7,842 nucleotides of DNA from SG8-41 sp044867805 (GTDB taxonomy: Bacteria; Pseudomonadota; Gammaproteobacteria; Burkholderiales; SG8-41). This document shows positions 1 through 5,953 of this stretch, piece after piece. Under the pieces are notes generated by a model, which saw nothing but the letters and a program-made list of their open reading frames with translations, was not told the origin of the DNA and did no database searches. Both the position numbers and the translations under genes were made by a program. Positions within the stretch are counted from its first letter, which is position 1; each line of letters opens with the position of its first letter. The stretch covers positions 1-7,842 of the forward strand of contig JBIOVQ010000090.1 of assembly GCA_044867805.1 (NCBI GenBank). Direction: 5' to 3'.

Positions 1-68
1 GCGCCGTATCCCGCCGCGCCGATCAGGCCGGCGGCAAGAAGGGCAAGGATGAAGCTTCGCGTTCTCAT
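1..68 (-). CDS. Start of a probable RND-efflux periplasmic adaptor (CusB/CzcB-like), truncated by window edge
   Basis: Only the first 22 codons are visible: a basic start (MRTRS) followed by a hydrophobic stretch rich in Leu, Ala, Ile and Gly, as in a signal peptide or N-terminal anchor. The ATG overlaps the TGA of the preceding outer-membrane channel gene in an ATGA arrangement, so the two are translationally coupled. In CusCBA- and CzcCBA-type loci the outer-membrane component is usually followed by the membrane-fusion protein that bridges it to the inner-membrane RND pump. The identity is therefore inferred from position and leader only. No domain of the mature protein is in the window. 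Confidence 0.55.
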   Translation of the reverse strand, partial: MRTRSFILALLAAGLIGAAGYG

Positions 69-1399
69 TTGGCATCCCTCGCTGAATCCGTGGGCAGCCT
101 CGCCCCGGCGCTCGCGTGCGGTGTGTCACCGTCGGGGAACAGGAAATTGATCTGCGCCCAAAGCCGCGCGGTTTCCATTTCCAGTTGGAGGGCCTGCATG
201 CGCACCTCGATCTCGTTGCGGCGCGCGGCCAGCACATCGGCGAGATTCGCCTTGCCACCCCGGTAGGCGGCAAGCGCGGCGCGGGTGCGGTCTCGCGCCA
301 GCGGTACCAACTCGCGCTCGTAGCGTGCGCGCCGCTCGCGTCCGTTTTCCCATTCCTGGATTTGCGCCCGTACTTCACCGATATGGGCGCGCAAGGCTTC
401 CTCGCTCTGGGCCTGCGCCTGATTGGCCATGGCGAGCTTCGCCGCGAGCTCGCGATCCTGGCGGTTCTTCTGATCCCATTGCAGCGGGATCGCCACGTTG
501 ACGGAAATCATGTTGGAGTACGCCGAGCCGCGCTGGCTGTACATCATCTCCAGGCTCCAATCCGTCTTTTTGCCTGCTTGCGCGAGCCGGGCTTCGGTCG
601 CGGCGACCTCCGCTTGCTTGGCGAGTGAAACGATTTGCGGGTGATGGGCGAGCTGCGCGTCCAGGGCACCCGGGTCGAGCTTGATTGCCTCGATGTCGGG
701 CTTGCCGGCCAGAGGGACCTCGGCAGCCGTCCCAATCCACCGGGCGAGTGCTATTTTGGAGGTACGGATGCGGCGTCCGATCTCGCTCGCACGATCTTCG
801 AGAGTGACCGCGGCTGAGCGCGCCGCGAACACGTCGGCCTGGCTGCCTCTGCCGGCGCGGTAGGCGCTCTCCGCGGCTTCGATTTCGAGCCGGGTCTCCC
901 TGGACTGTTCCGCGATTACCGCCGACATCGCTTCCGCGTAGTAGCGGTCAAGCCAGGCCAGCGCCGTGTCGCGCTGGATCGTGGCCAACATTGCGGATTT
1001 TTCCGCAAGAGAGCGTTCGGCCTCGCGTTCGAAACGCGCGGCCCGGAGTTGGCGTTTTTCCCCGCGCGTGAACTCCTGCATCACGCCGATCTGGCGCATT
1101 GTCATGAAGTCGTTGGTGACGCTGTACGCGTCCGGCCCGTTCACCGGCAGGTTCTCGATGCCGAACTTGAGTGTGGGATCAGGCAACTGCCCGGCGGCGG
1201 CCGCCATCTCGCGCGAGGCGGCCACGGCGGAATCCTGGGCGGCGAGCTGGCGCGAGCGCTCGGCGGCGAGGCGCTGTGCTTCAGGAAGCGTGAGCGAGGT
1301 TTCGGCCGCGTGCGCGAGCGGCACGGCCGCCGCAATCAGGGCCAGGCTGCATAGGGCGCGCAAGTGCCGGGGCACCGCGCGCGACAGCGTGAAACGCAT
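65..1399 (-). CDS. Outer-membrane efflux channel, TolC superfamily, CusC/CzcC type
   Basis: The 444-residue product matches the usual length of outer-membrane factors of tripartite pumps, which form a trimeric barrel plus periplasmic alpha-helical tunnel for export of metal ions or drugs. Residues 1-31 are a Sec signal peptide with a basic start, a Leu/Ala core and an AHA-A cleavage site. No lipobox is present, so it is probably not lipid-anchored, unlike E. coli CusC. The mature part opens with the typical LTLPEAQRLAAERS segment. Two long Ala/Glu/Arg-rich helical repeats follow (roughly residues 35-230 and 235-425), each with the OEP-like pattern of helix pairs separated by short strands (for example NMISVNVAIPLQW near 300). 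The ATG is preceded by GGAGGA (1403-1408). It lies 61 bp after a small Cys-rich gene and overlaps the next gene by ATGA. Metal specificity (Cu/Ag versus Co/Zn/Cd) cannot be read from this subunit; the copper oxidase nearby favours copper. Confidence 0.9.
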   Translation of the reverse strand: MRFTLSRAVPRHLRALCSLALIAAAVPLAHAAETSLTLPEAQRLAAERSRQLAAQDSAVAASREMAAAAGQLPDPTLKFGIENLPVNGPDAYSVTNDFMTMRQIGVMQEFTRGEKRQLRAARFEREAERSLAEKSAMLATIQRDTALAWLDRYYAEAMSAVIAEQSRETRLEIEAAESAYRAGRGSQADVFAARSAAVTLEDRASEIGRRIRTSKIALARWIGTAAEVPLAGKPDIEAIKLDPGALDAQLAHHPQIVSLAKQAEVAATEARLAQAGKKTDWSLEMMYSQRGSAYSNMISVNVAIPLQWDQKNRQDRELAAKLAMANQAQAQSEEALRAHIGEVRAQIQEWENGRERRARYERELVPLARDRTRAALAAYRGGKANLADVLAARRNEIEVRMQALQLEMETARLWAQINFLFPDGDTPHASAGARLPTDSARDAK

Positions 1400-1422
1400 A
1401 AATCCTCCGCATAAAATGGTTC

Positions 1423-1440
1423 CGGCCGCAGGCGCGGCCG
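1423..1440 (-). repeat. Short GC hairpin between the Cys-rich gene and the efflux-channel gene
   Basis: A perfect 7-bp inverted repeat (CGGCCGC and GCGGCCG, loop of 4 nt) lies in the 61-bp gap. On the transcribed strand it is followed by GAACCATTTTATG and then the ribosome site of the channel gene. The downstream T-run is too short for a confident intrinsic terminator. It could act as an mRNA processing or stability element, or as a weak attenuator lowering expression of the pump genes relative to the small protein. The function is inferred; only the repeat is seen. Confidence 0.4.
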
Positions 1441-1460
1441 CCGTCAGCGCGGGCGGAGAA

Positions 1461-1835
1461 TCAAATCAGAAAGCAGCAGAAGCGGAGAGTTGGAGGAGGA
1501 TCGGCGACAAGATCGCGCTGCATGCGCAACCAGTTCGTCGCGTCATGCTCCGGGAACGATACGGAAACGGCAAATTCCGCCGCCGCCGGAGGAGGCAGCG
1601 TGAATTGGATTGTGGATCCGGGAAGCTTCTTATTGTCGCCGCACTGCAACGCGCAAAGGTTGATTTCCGCAACGGCGGTCTCGCAGCAGCCGCCGTCCGA
1701 GCGCGCCGCGATCGCGGATGCGGCGGTCATGCCCGGCTCGACGCACGGCCGCGTCGCGAACGCGGCCTGCGCGAACAGCAGGGCGCCGACGAGGACGCAA
1801 CCCACGGAGCGAAGAAGGCGGCGGGGCATCAGCAT
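1461..1835 (-). CDS. Small secreted Cys-rich protein preceding the efflux genes, function unknown
   Basis: The product is 124 residues. Residues 1-27 form a Sec signal peptide (MPRRLLRS basic start, hydrophobic core, cleavage near AFA-T). The mature part has seven cysteines: C31, the pair C50-C51, C61, C65 (a CX3C) and the pair C120-C121 near the C-terminal end (RFCCFLI). The centre is a low-complexity Pro/Ala stretch (PPPAAAE). I recall small hypothetical exported proteins of this kind ahead of CusC/CzcC genes in betaproteobacteria, but cannot verify a family. A periplasmic metal-binding, metal-sensing or disulfide-bonded accessory role is inference. The start is uncertain between M1 and M3 (1829). 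No good Shine-Dalgarno sequence precedes either, and the promoter just upstream would give a 5' leader of at most about 4 nt. It is probably cotranscribed with the channel gene. Confidence 0.7.
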   Translation of the reverse strand: MLMPRRLLRSVGCVLVGALLFAQAAFATRPCVEPGMTAASAIAARSDGGCCETAVAEINLCALQCGDNKKLPGSTIQFTLPPPAAAEFAVSVSFPEHDATNWLRMQRDLVADPPPTLRFCCFLI

Positions 1836-1844
1836 GGCCGGGGC

Positions 1845-1873
1845 ATCCTAGGGCAAGCCGTCTACTGAGTCAA
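1845..1873 (-). promoter_or_regulatory. Sigma70-type promoter for the Cys-rich protein and efflux genes
   Basis: On the minus strand TTGACT (1868-1873) is separated by exactly 17 nt from TAGGAT (1845-1850), matching 5/6 and 4/6 bases of the -35 and -10 consensus. Transcription would begin about 6-10 nt further on, at 1835-1839, on or just before the ATG at 1835. The 17-bp spacer is not the 19-20 bp of CueR/MerR-type metal promoters, so a different control is expected. Confidence 0.55.
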
Positions 1874-1879
1874 TTAGAC
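1860..1879. promoter_or_regulatory. Inverted repeat over the -35 element, candidate operator
   Basis: GTCTA (1860-1864) and TAGAC (1875-1879) are perfect 5-bp arms around a 10-bp centre. That centre holds the TTGACT -35 box and a small TGACTCA near-palindrome. A repressor or two-component response regulator bound here would compete with or contact RNA polymerase. No regulator gene is in the window and I do not recognise the site as a known CopR/CusR or ArsR box, so the function is inferred from position. Confidence 0.35.
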
Positions 1880-1921
1880 GGGCAGGTCGGGTGAACATTC
1901 CGCTATGAGCTCTATGTTGGT

Positions 1922-1954
1922 CGGATATACGCATGTGCCATCGTATTGGATCCG
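1922..1954. repeat. Imperfect hairpin downstream of the cytochrome c gene
   Basis: CGGAT-ATACG (1922-1931) pairs with CGTAT (1942-1946) and ATCCG (1950-1954), with a 3-nt bulge and a 10-nt loop. It begins 14 nt after the cytochrome stop on the minus strand. No T-run follows, so it is not a classical intrinsic terminator. It may protect the 3' end of the upstream operon mRNA or be a binding site. The remainder of the 133-bp gap (1836-1968) shows only the promoter elements listed separately. Confidence 0.3.
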
Positions 1955-1968
1955 AAGAACTTGCCGTT

Positions 1969-2469
1969 TCAACGCCGTGCGGCATTACGTGTCATCTCCA
2001 TTTGGGCCTCACGTATCTTGCCGGGCCAGCTGCTCTTGATGTAGGCGAGCACAGTCCAGATCTCCTCGTCCGTTAGCTGGTTCCCGAAGGCGGGCATGTC
2101 GCTTTCGTACTTGGGCGGAGCGTACTTGCCGGGGACCAGCCCGTATTTCGTGATGCCAAACAGGATCGAGTCCGGGTGATGCCAGGTGTGCCCCGACTCG
2201 TCGTGGGGCGGCGCGGGCATGCGGCCGTTCGAGAGCCTCTCCTGCCAGTTCGACTGCCCTTCAAGGCGCGCGCCGTGGCACGCCGCGCAGTTCCGCTCGT
2301 AGACGATCTTGCCGCGCGCGACCTGCGCGAGGTTGCCGGGATCGGCCTGCGTCTTCCCTTCCTGGAACTTCACGACGACGATCGTGCCGATGAGGAACGC
2401 AAATACCGCCGCGAGCAGTCCGACGCCGATCTTGTTGCGTACGCTGTTTGAAGTGGCTGCGTTCCTCAC
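1969..2469 (-). CDS. Membrane-anchored class I monohaem cytochrome c
   Basis: With the GTG start at 2469 the product is 166 residues. Residues 14-35 form an uncleaved transmembrane anchor (IGVGLLAAVFAFLIGTIVVV), and the rest is periplasmic. The haem site is C61-A-A-C64-H65 (NCAACHG), and the axial Met is M125 in SDMPAFGNQLTDEEI, the standard C-terminal helix motif of class I cytochromes c. Between them lies HDESGHTWHHPD (residues 89-100), a His-rich segment I associate with a cytochrome type found near copper-resistance genes (recollection). The reading frame stays open far upstream into the ccdA gene, but those codons are a shadow of ccdA; GTG 14 nt after the ccdA stop is the first credible start, though its ribosome site is weak. 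It likely passes electrons between periplasmic redox proteins and the respiratory chain; the partner is unknown. Confidence 0.85.
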   Translation of the reverse strand: MRNAATSNSVRNKIGVGLLAAVFAFLIGTIVVVKFQEGKTQADPGNLAQVARGKIVYERNCAACHGARLEGQSNWQERLSNGRMPAPPHDESGHTWHHPDSILFGITKYGLVPGKYAPPKYESDMPAFGNQLTDEEIWTVLAYIKSSWPGKIREAQMEMTRNAARR

Positions 2470-2483
2470 GGAGGGCTTCGCTG

Positions 2484-3227
2484 TCAGCCGATTGTGCCGA
2501 GCGCCGGGAACGTCCGCAGCAGCCAGAAGGCAAAGGCCGAGAGCTGGCCGGTGACCATGGCGATGCCCATCAGCACGAGAATGAGGCCCGCGGCGATCTG
2601 GAGCACGGTCCCGAAGCGACGCAGATCCCTGAGCCGCCAGACGAGTTCGCGCGTGAAAAGCGCCGACAGCAGGAACGGCACGCCGAGTCCCGCAGCGTAG
2701 GAGGAGAGCAGCGCGACGCCGCCCGACACCGTCGTTTGCACGGCGCTCACCGTCAGGATCGCGCCGAGCACCGGCCCGATGCACGGCGTCCAGCCAAAGC
2801 CGAAAGCGAGACCCAGCACATAGGCCGCGGCCGGGTGCCCACCCGCAAGGCGCGGATGAAAGCGGAACTCACGCTGCAGCCACGGCATGCCGCGCGTCAT
2901 GCCGATCATGAGCAAGCCAAAGGCGATGACGATCGCGCCGCCGATGACGTTGGCTTCGTAGCGGTACTGGAGCAGCAACTGGCCGAGTGCCGTGGCGCTT
3001 GCACCGAGCACGACGAACACCGTGCCGAATCCGAGGACGAAGAACGCGCTCAGCATTGCCGCGCCGATCCGCCCGCGGCCGCTCGTTTCCCCCTGCACCG
3101 CGTACGACGGATCGCCGGCGACGTACGACACATACGCCGGAACGAGCGGCAGCACGCATGGCGAAAGAAATGAAATCAGGCCCGCGGCGAACGCCGCAAC
3201 GAAACCGATGGCACCGCTCTCAAGCAT
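2484..3227 (-). CDS. ccdA: CcdA-type transmembrane thiol-disulfide electron transporter (DsbD family)
   Basis: The 247-residue hydrophobic protein has six predicted membrane helices, the size and topology of CcdA (the membrane core of DsbD without its periplasmic domains). The two redox cysteines are in place: C24 in LISFLSPCVLPLVP and C149 in FGWTPCIGP, in pseudo-symmetric helices each next to prolines, as in the family. CcdA takes electrons from cytoplasmic thioredoxin and hands them to periplasmic thioredoxin-like proteins such as CcmG/ResA/TlpA, two of which are encoded upstream in this cluster. This supports cytochrome c maturation and metal-site assembly. It starts 32 nt after the preceding small membrane gene, with only a weak GGA upstream of the ATG. 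It is followed within 14 nt by a cytochrome c gene, a plausible client. Confidence 0.93.
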   Translation of the reverse strand: MLESGAIGFVAAFAAGLISFLSPCVLPLVPAYVSYVAGDPSYAVQGETSGRGRIGAAMLSAFFVLGFGTVFVVLGASATALGQLLLQYRYEANVIGGAIVIAFGLLMIGMTRGMPWLQREFRFHPRLAGGHPAAAYVLGLAFGFGWTPCIGPVLGAILTVSAVQTTVSGGVALLSSYAAGLGVPFLLSALFTRELVWRLRDLRRFGTVLQIAAGLILVLMGIAMVTGQLSAFAFWLLRTFPALGTIG

Positions 3228-3259
3228 CTATGATCCGCACAGTGGGCGATCCGACGTGC

Positions 3260-3619
3260 TCATGCCCGGCTTTCCGGCGAAGGCGCGCTCGGCTTCCTTA
3301 TCGGCTCCGCCTTGACGGCCTGGACCTCAGGCCCGGGTGTCGGGGGCGGTGTTCCTGCCGCGGATGAGTCGCTCTTGCTCATGCGATTCATGCACAGGCC
3401 GAGCGCGCACATCACGAGGCACGGGGCCACCGCGATGATGATGGAGGCGAGACCGGCGGCGACCAGCCAGTCCCAGCCGAGCACCAGCGCGCCGCCGCCG
3501 CCGAGGATTGCGGCACCGATCAACAGGTTGCGCGGATTCAGCCATCCGCTTTTCGCGGCCGGCGCGCAGCACTCTTGCGCGGCGGCCGTATTCGCTTCGA
3601 CGTTTCGCACGTTTTCCAC
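3260..3619 (-). CDS. Small Cys-containing two-helix membrane protein, function unknown
   Basis: The product is 119 residues from a GTG start with an excellent GAGGAGG site (3624-3630) 4 nt upstream. The N-terminus carries a Cys pair (QECCAP, residues 17-18). Two hydrophobic helices follow (about residues 32-48 and 51-76). The second contains APCLVMCALGLCMNRM, a C-X3-C-X4-C pattern mixed with Met at the membrane face, a plausible soft-metal (Cu(I)) ligand set. The C-terminal 40 residues are Pro/Ser/Ala-rich and probably disordered. I recall similar CALGLCM-containing hypothetical proteins in metal-resistance regions but cannot name a family. It is not MerT, MerC or a standard CopZ. It lies between a repeat element and ccdA, 32 nt from the latter. 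Copper handling is inferred from residues and neighbours. Confidence 0.75.
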   Translation of the reverse strand: MENVRNVEANTAAAQECCAPAAKSGWLNPRNLLIGAAILGGGGALVLGWDWLVAAGLASIIIAVAPCLVMCALGLCMNRMSKSDSSAAGTPPPTPGPEVQAVKAEPIRKPSAPSPESRA

Positions 3620-3647
3620 GCGTCCTCCTCAAAAAATACAAGATTAG

Positions 3648-3752
3648 CCGCAGATACACGCAGATGAACGCGGATGAAACCCCAAGAATAGAAGAAACAT
3701 CATTGATCTTGTGCTGTTGACTTTATCTGTGTGTATCTGCGTTTATCTGCGG
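3648..3752. repeat. Large imperfect inverted repeat made of 10-bp tandem units (dispersed-repeat type)
   Basis: The left arm (3648-3679) and the reverse complement of the right arm (3721-3752) match at 25 of 32 positions, around a 41-nt AT-rich centre. Each arm is three near-tandem 10-bp units: CGCAGATACA, CGCAGATGAA, CGCGGATGAA on the left; CGCAGATAAA, CGCAGATACA, CACAGATAAA read from the right. It fills most of the gap between the oxidase and the small membrane gene and is AT-richer than its surroundings. I recall sequences of the type ATCTGCGTTTATCTGCGG scattered between genes of many environmental bacteria, so this is probably a copy of a dispersed non-coding element. In the mRNA it could fold into a long hairpin that separates the oxidase group from the ccdA group. 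Confidence 0.85.
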
Positions 3753-3771
3753 TTTCAATTGGTTTTCCGGG

Positions 3772-5337
3772 TCACGCGCGGAACAGGCAATTGCGCATCA
3801 TCCCGCCGTCCTCGTGCTCCAGGTTGTGGCAGTGATACATGAACAGGCCGGGGACAGTCGGGGCGACGAGTACGCGCACCTGCTCGCCGGCGAAGATCCC
3901 GAAAGTGTCCTTGTATCCGGTGTCGATGATGCCCTCGCGCAGATCTTCGGGAACCGTGCCTGCACTGCGCTCGATCACGCGAAATCGAACGCCGTGAATG
4001 TGCAAGGGGTGAGACATCGGCATGCCCGGGCCGTCGTTGGTGAAAGTCCATATCGATGCTTTGCCCGCGGGAAGTCGCTCGTCCTCCGCGACGGACATCA
4101 TGTCCTCCGTGTCGAAACGGCGGCCATTGAGGAAGCCGCGCATGTGGCGGAAGGCGAGCTGCGTGCGCAACTCGTACTTTCCCTCCCGCGCGCGGGGCTC
4201 CTCTTCCGGGAGCGCAAGCCCGTGGGTACGGGAACGCGGCCCCCGGGAAACGGTGAAGCTCGCGATGTGAAGCTCGTCGCCTTGAGACGGCCCCATCATT
4301 CCACCCATCATTCCTCCCATCATGCCGCCGCCCATCATGCCGCCCATGCCACCGCGCCGGTCGCTTCCGCCTTCCTGTCCCATCATGGAGCCCATCATGT
4401 CATCCATGCCGGAAAACTCCCGGCTGACGAGGGCGATTTCAGCGCCGTTGCGCCGCGCGCCAAAATCCTCGAGTAGCTCAACGCGCTCGAAGGGAAAGAG
4501 CGTCACGTAGGGCCGCTCCTGCACGCCCTCCGCGCGGCTGAAAAGCCCGCCGTCGGCGGCAATGACGCGTAGCGGCCGGCCGTCGGACCACGCAAGCTTG
4601 TAGATGCGCGCGTTGGATACGTTGGCGATGCGCAGCCGGTAGGCACGGGGCGCCACCTTGAACGCGGCATCGTCGAGGCCGTTCACCAGCACCCGGTCGC
4701 CGAGCACGCCGTTCATGTCGTCCATCATCATCCGCTTGAACACGAACTGATTGTCCTTGCCGATCCGGCGATCCTGCAGTACAAGCTGTAATTCGTGCTC
4801 GGGCGCGGGCAGACCCATGTCCTGCTCACGACCCTCGCGCACGATGAGGAGCCCTGCGAGCCCGTAATACGTCTGCCGCCCGGTGATGCGGTGCGGGTGC
4901 GGGTGATAGAGGTACGTTCCCGCGGGGTTACGGACAGTGAATTCGATCGTGTAGCTTTCGCCGGAGTGCACCGCCTGGTGCGGATGCCCGTCGGCGGTGT
5001 CGGGCACGATCATGCCGTGCCAGTGGATTACGGTCGGGGTGCCGGTGCGATTCACGACCTCGATCCGCACGTGCTCGCCGCGGCGCAGCTCCAGCGTCGG
5101 GCCGAGATTTCCCGGCGAGGACCGAATTGCGTCCCCGCGGCCACGCAGGACCTCTCCCGTGTAGCGCAGTCCGCGCGTTTTCGGTCCCGGTCGTATCGCC
5201 ATCGCAGCCGGCTCGGCGACAAGCTTCAGGACCACGTCCGGGTCCGTGGCGCCAATGGCTTGCCGCAGCGTTGCGGGCATTGTCAGCATGCCGCCGCCAG
5301 CGGAGAGAGTCTTCAGAACATCGCGTCGCGTCCACAT
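3772..5337 (-). CDS. Periplasmic multicopper oxidase, CueO/CopA-like, with Met-rich insert
   Basis: The 521-residue product has three cupredoxin domains and a full set of copper ligands. Trinuclear-site His pairs lie in HWHG (105-108), YHPHPH (H145, H147), HPLHIHG (H446, H448) and HCH (H502, H504). The type 1 copper ligands are H443, C503, H508 and probably M513 (HCHNLEHEDGGMM). The leader MWTRRDVLKTLSAGGG is a Tat-type signal, so the enzyme is probably exported folded. A segment at residues 311-348 has 14 Met plus Gly, with a smaller MMMDDM at 203-208. In CueO a comparable Met-rich region binds Cu(I) before oxidation to Cu(II). Oxidation of Cu(I) is the likely role; other substrates are not excluded. 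The start at 5337 is chosen for the GAGGAG site 6 nt upstream and the leader, although the frame is open to 5376. It follows the TlpA-like gene by 10 nt. Confidence 0.95.
   Translation of the reverse strand: MWTRRDVLKTLSAGGGMLTMPATLRQAIGATDPDVVLKLVAEPAAMAIRPGPKTRGLRYTGEVLRGRGDAIRSSPGNLGPTLELRRGEHVRIEVVNRTGTPTVIHWHGMIVPDTADGHPHQAVHSGESYTIEFTVRNPAGTYLYHPHPHRITGRQTYYGLAGLLIVREGREQDMGLPAPEHELQLVLQDRRIGKDNQFVFKRMMMDDMNGVLGDRVLVNGLDDAAFKVAPRAYRLRIANVSNARIYKLAWSDGRPLRVIAADGGLFSRAEGVQERPYVTLFPFERVELLEDFGARRNGAEIALVSREFSGMDDMMGSMMGQEGGSDRRGGMGGMMGGGMMGGMMGGMMGPSQGDELHIASFTVSRGPRSRTHGLALPEEEPRAREGKYELRTQLAFRHMRGFLNGRRFDTEDMMSVAEDERLPAGKASIWTFTNDGPGMPMSHPLHIHGVRFRVIERSAGTVPEDLREGIIDTGYKDTFGIFAGEQVRVLVAPTVPGLFMYHCHNLEHEDGGMMRNCLFRA
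4293..4408 (-). repeat. Met/Gly low-complexity coding repeat inside the oxidase gene
   Basis: Iterated CAT/CCC/CCG-type triplets on the plus strand encode repeated GGMM units, interrupted by QEGGSDRRG. The most regular part, 4293-4347, is close to a tandem 12-bp pattern. It lies between cupredoxin domains 2 and 3 and probably forms a flexible Cu(I)-binding loop. The near-repetitive DNA could expand or contract by slippage in multiples of three without breaking the frame. Confidence 0.7.
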
Positions 5338-5343
5338 GGTTGT

Positions 5344-5349
5344 CTCCTC
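5344..5349 (-). promoter_or_regulatory. Ribosome site of the oxidase, overlapping the upstream stop codon
   Basis: The minus strand reads TGAGGAG: the TGA ends the TlpA-like gene and its GA forms part of the GAGGAG site, 6 nt before the ATG at 5337. It decides the oxidase start and makes translation of the two genes likely to be coupled. Confidence 0.75.
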
Positions 5350-5950
5350 AGGATGCGCCGCCGCGCAACTTCCCACGCAGCGACTCGATGATTTCCGGTG
5401 AATCCCACTCCGCGGGCCCCGCCTTGCGCCAGCGCTCGCGTCCCTCGCGGTCGATCAGCAACGTGGTCGGAATCCCCACGGTGCGCAGCTTGCCGGTCGC
5501 CTCAACGGAGGAATCCACGTAGATCGCGAGTACGCGGATGCCGATCTCGTCGTAGAAGCGACGCACGGTCGCGGTCCCGCCGCCGTCTATCGAGAGCGCG
5601 ACCACCTCGAACTCCGGGCCGCCGAGCTTCTGCTGCAACCGGTCGAGCGCCGGCATTTCCTTGCGGCACGGCGCACACCAGGTCGCCCACACGTTGAGCA
5701 GCACCACCTTGCCGCGGAAATCGGATAGCGCGTACGGTTTTCCATCGGCGTTCTGAAAGCGGATGTCCGGTACCGGCTCCGGAGCGTTCGCCCATCCCAC
5801 GCCCGTTTGCGGGTGCGCGCCGGGAGGCGCGGTGCGCTCGCCCGTCGCCACGTAAATTCCGATGGCTGACGCTACGAGCACCGCCAGCCCGGCGAGCGCC
5901 AGCGCTATGCGAAACCGGCGCATGGAACGAGGGGCGGTCACATCGTTCAC
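5348..5950 (-). CDS. TlpA/ResA-like membrane-anchored thioredoxin-fold protein
   Basis: The product is 200 residues. A short basic cytoplasmic tail is followed by one transmembrane helix (about residues 14-36, IALALAGLAVLVASAIGIYVA) and a periplasmic thioredoxin fold. The active site is WCAPC (C92, C95) in VVLLNVWATWCAPCRKEMP, and the cis-Pro loop is GIP(161)TTLLID. Family members reduce disulfides in apocytochromes or copper-site proteins, using electrons from CcdA/DsbD. It starts with GTG behind a very strong GGAGGTGA site (5954-5961) that is itself the last codons and stop of the CcmG-like gene; only 3 nt separate the two genes. It lies directly before the oxidase, which suggests service to copper-protein assembly or repair. 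It could equally be part of cytochrome maturation. Confidence 0.9.
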   Translation of the reverse strand: MNDVTAPRSMRRFRIALALAGLAVLVASAIGIYVATGERTAPPGAHPQTGVGWANAPEPVPDIRFQNADGKPYALSDFRGKVVLLNVWATWCAPCRKEMPALDRLQQKLGGPEFEVVALSIDGGGTATVRRFYDEIGIRVLAIYVDSSVEATGKLRTVGIPTTLLIDREGRERWRKAGPAEWDSPEIIESLRGKLRGGAS

Positions 5951-5953
5951 TGC

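Noticed and set aside
966..1868. 300-codon plus-strand open frame
   Set aside because: It runs antisense through the efflux-channel and Cys-rich genes. Its product is Arg/Ala-rich with no domain, as expected for a shadow frame in GC-rich DNA.
1845..1873. CueR/MerR-type copper promoter
   Set aside because: The spacer is 17 bp rather than 19-20, and there is no CCTTCC/GGAAGG-like dyad between the boxes.
2470..2784. Upstream extension of the cytochrome c frame inside ccdA
   Set aside because: The extra residues are Arg-rich shadow sequence of ccdA. The membrane anchor and GTG start after the ccdA stop give a normal cytochrome.
2448..3173. 241-codon plus-strand open frame
   Set aside because: It is antisense to ccdA, which has clear family motifs. 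The product is a charged, His/Arg/Glu-rich sequence without recognisable structure.
3620..3647. Separate promoter for the small membrane protein in the T-rich stretch before its ribosome site
   Set aside because: TAATCT/TGTATT-like -10 candidates are present, but no acceptable -35 lies at 16-18 nt. The local A/T run alone is not enough.
3644..3703. 19-residue minus-strand mini-frame starting MMFLLFLGF inside the inverted repeat
   Set aside because: It has no ribosome site, and most of its length is fixed by the repeat units. A hydrophobic start is expected from the T-rich centre by chance.
5338..5376. Upstream start for the oxidase at 5376
   Set aside because: It would overlap the TlpA-like gene and bury the Tat-type leader. 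The ATG at 5337 has a GAGGAG site at good spacing.
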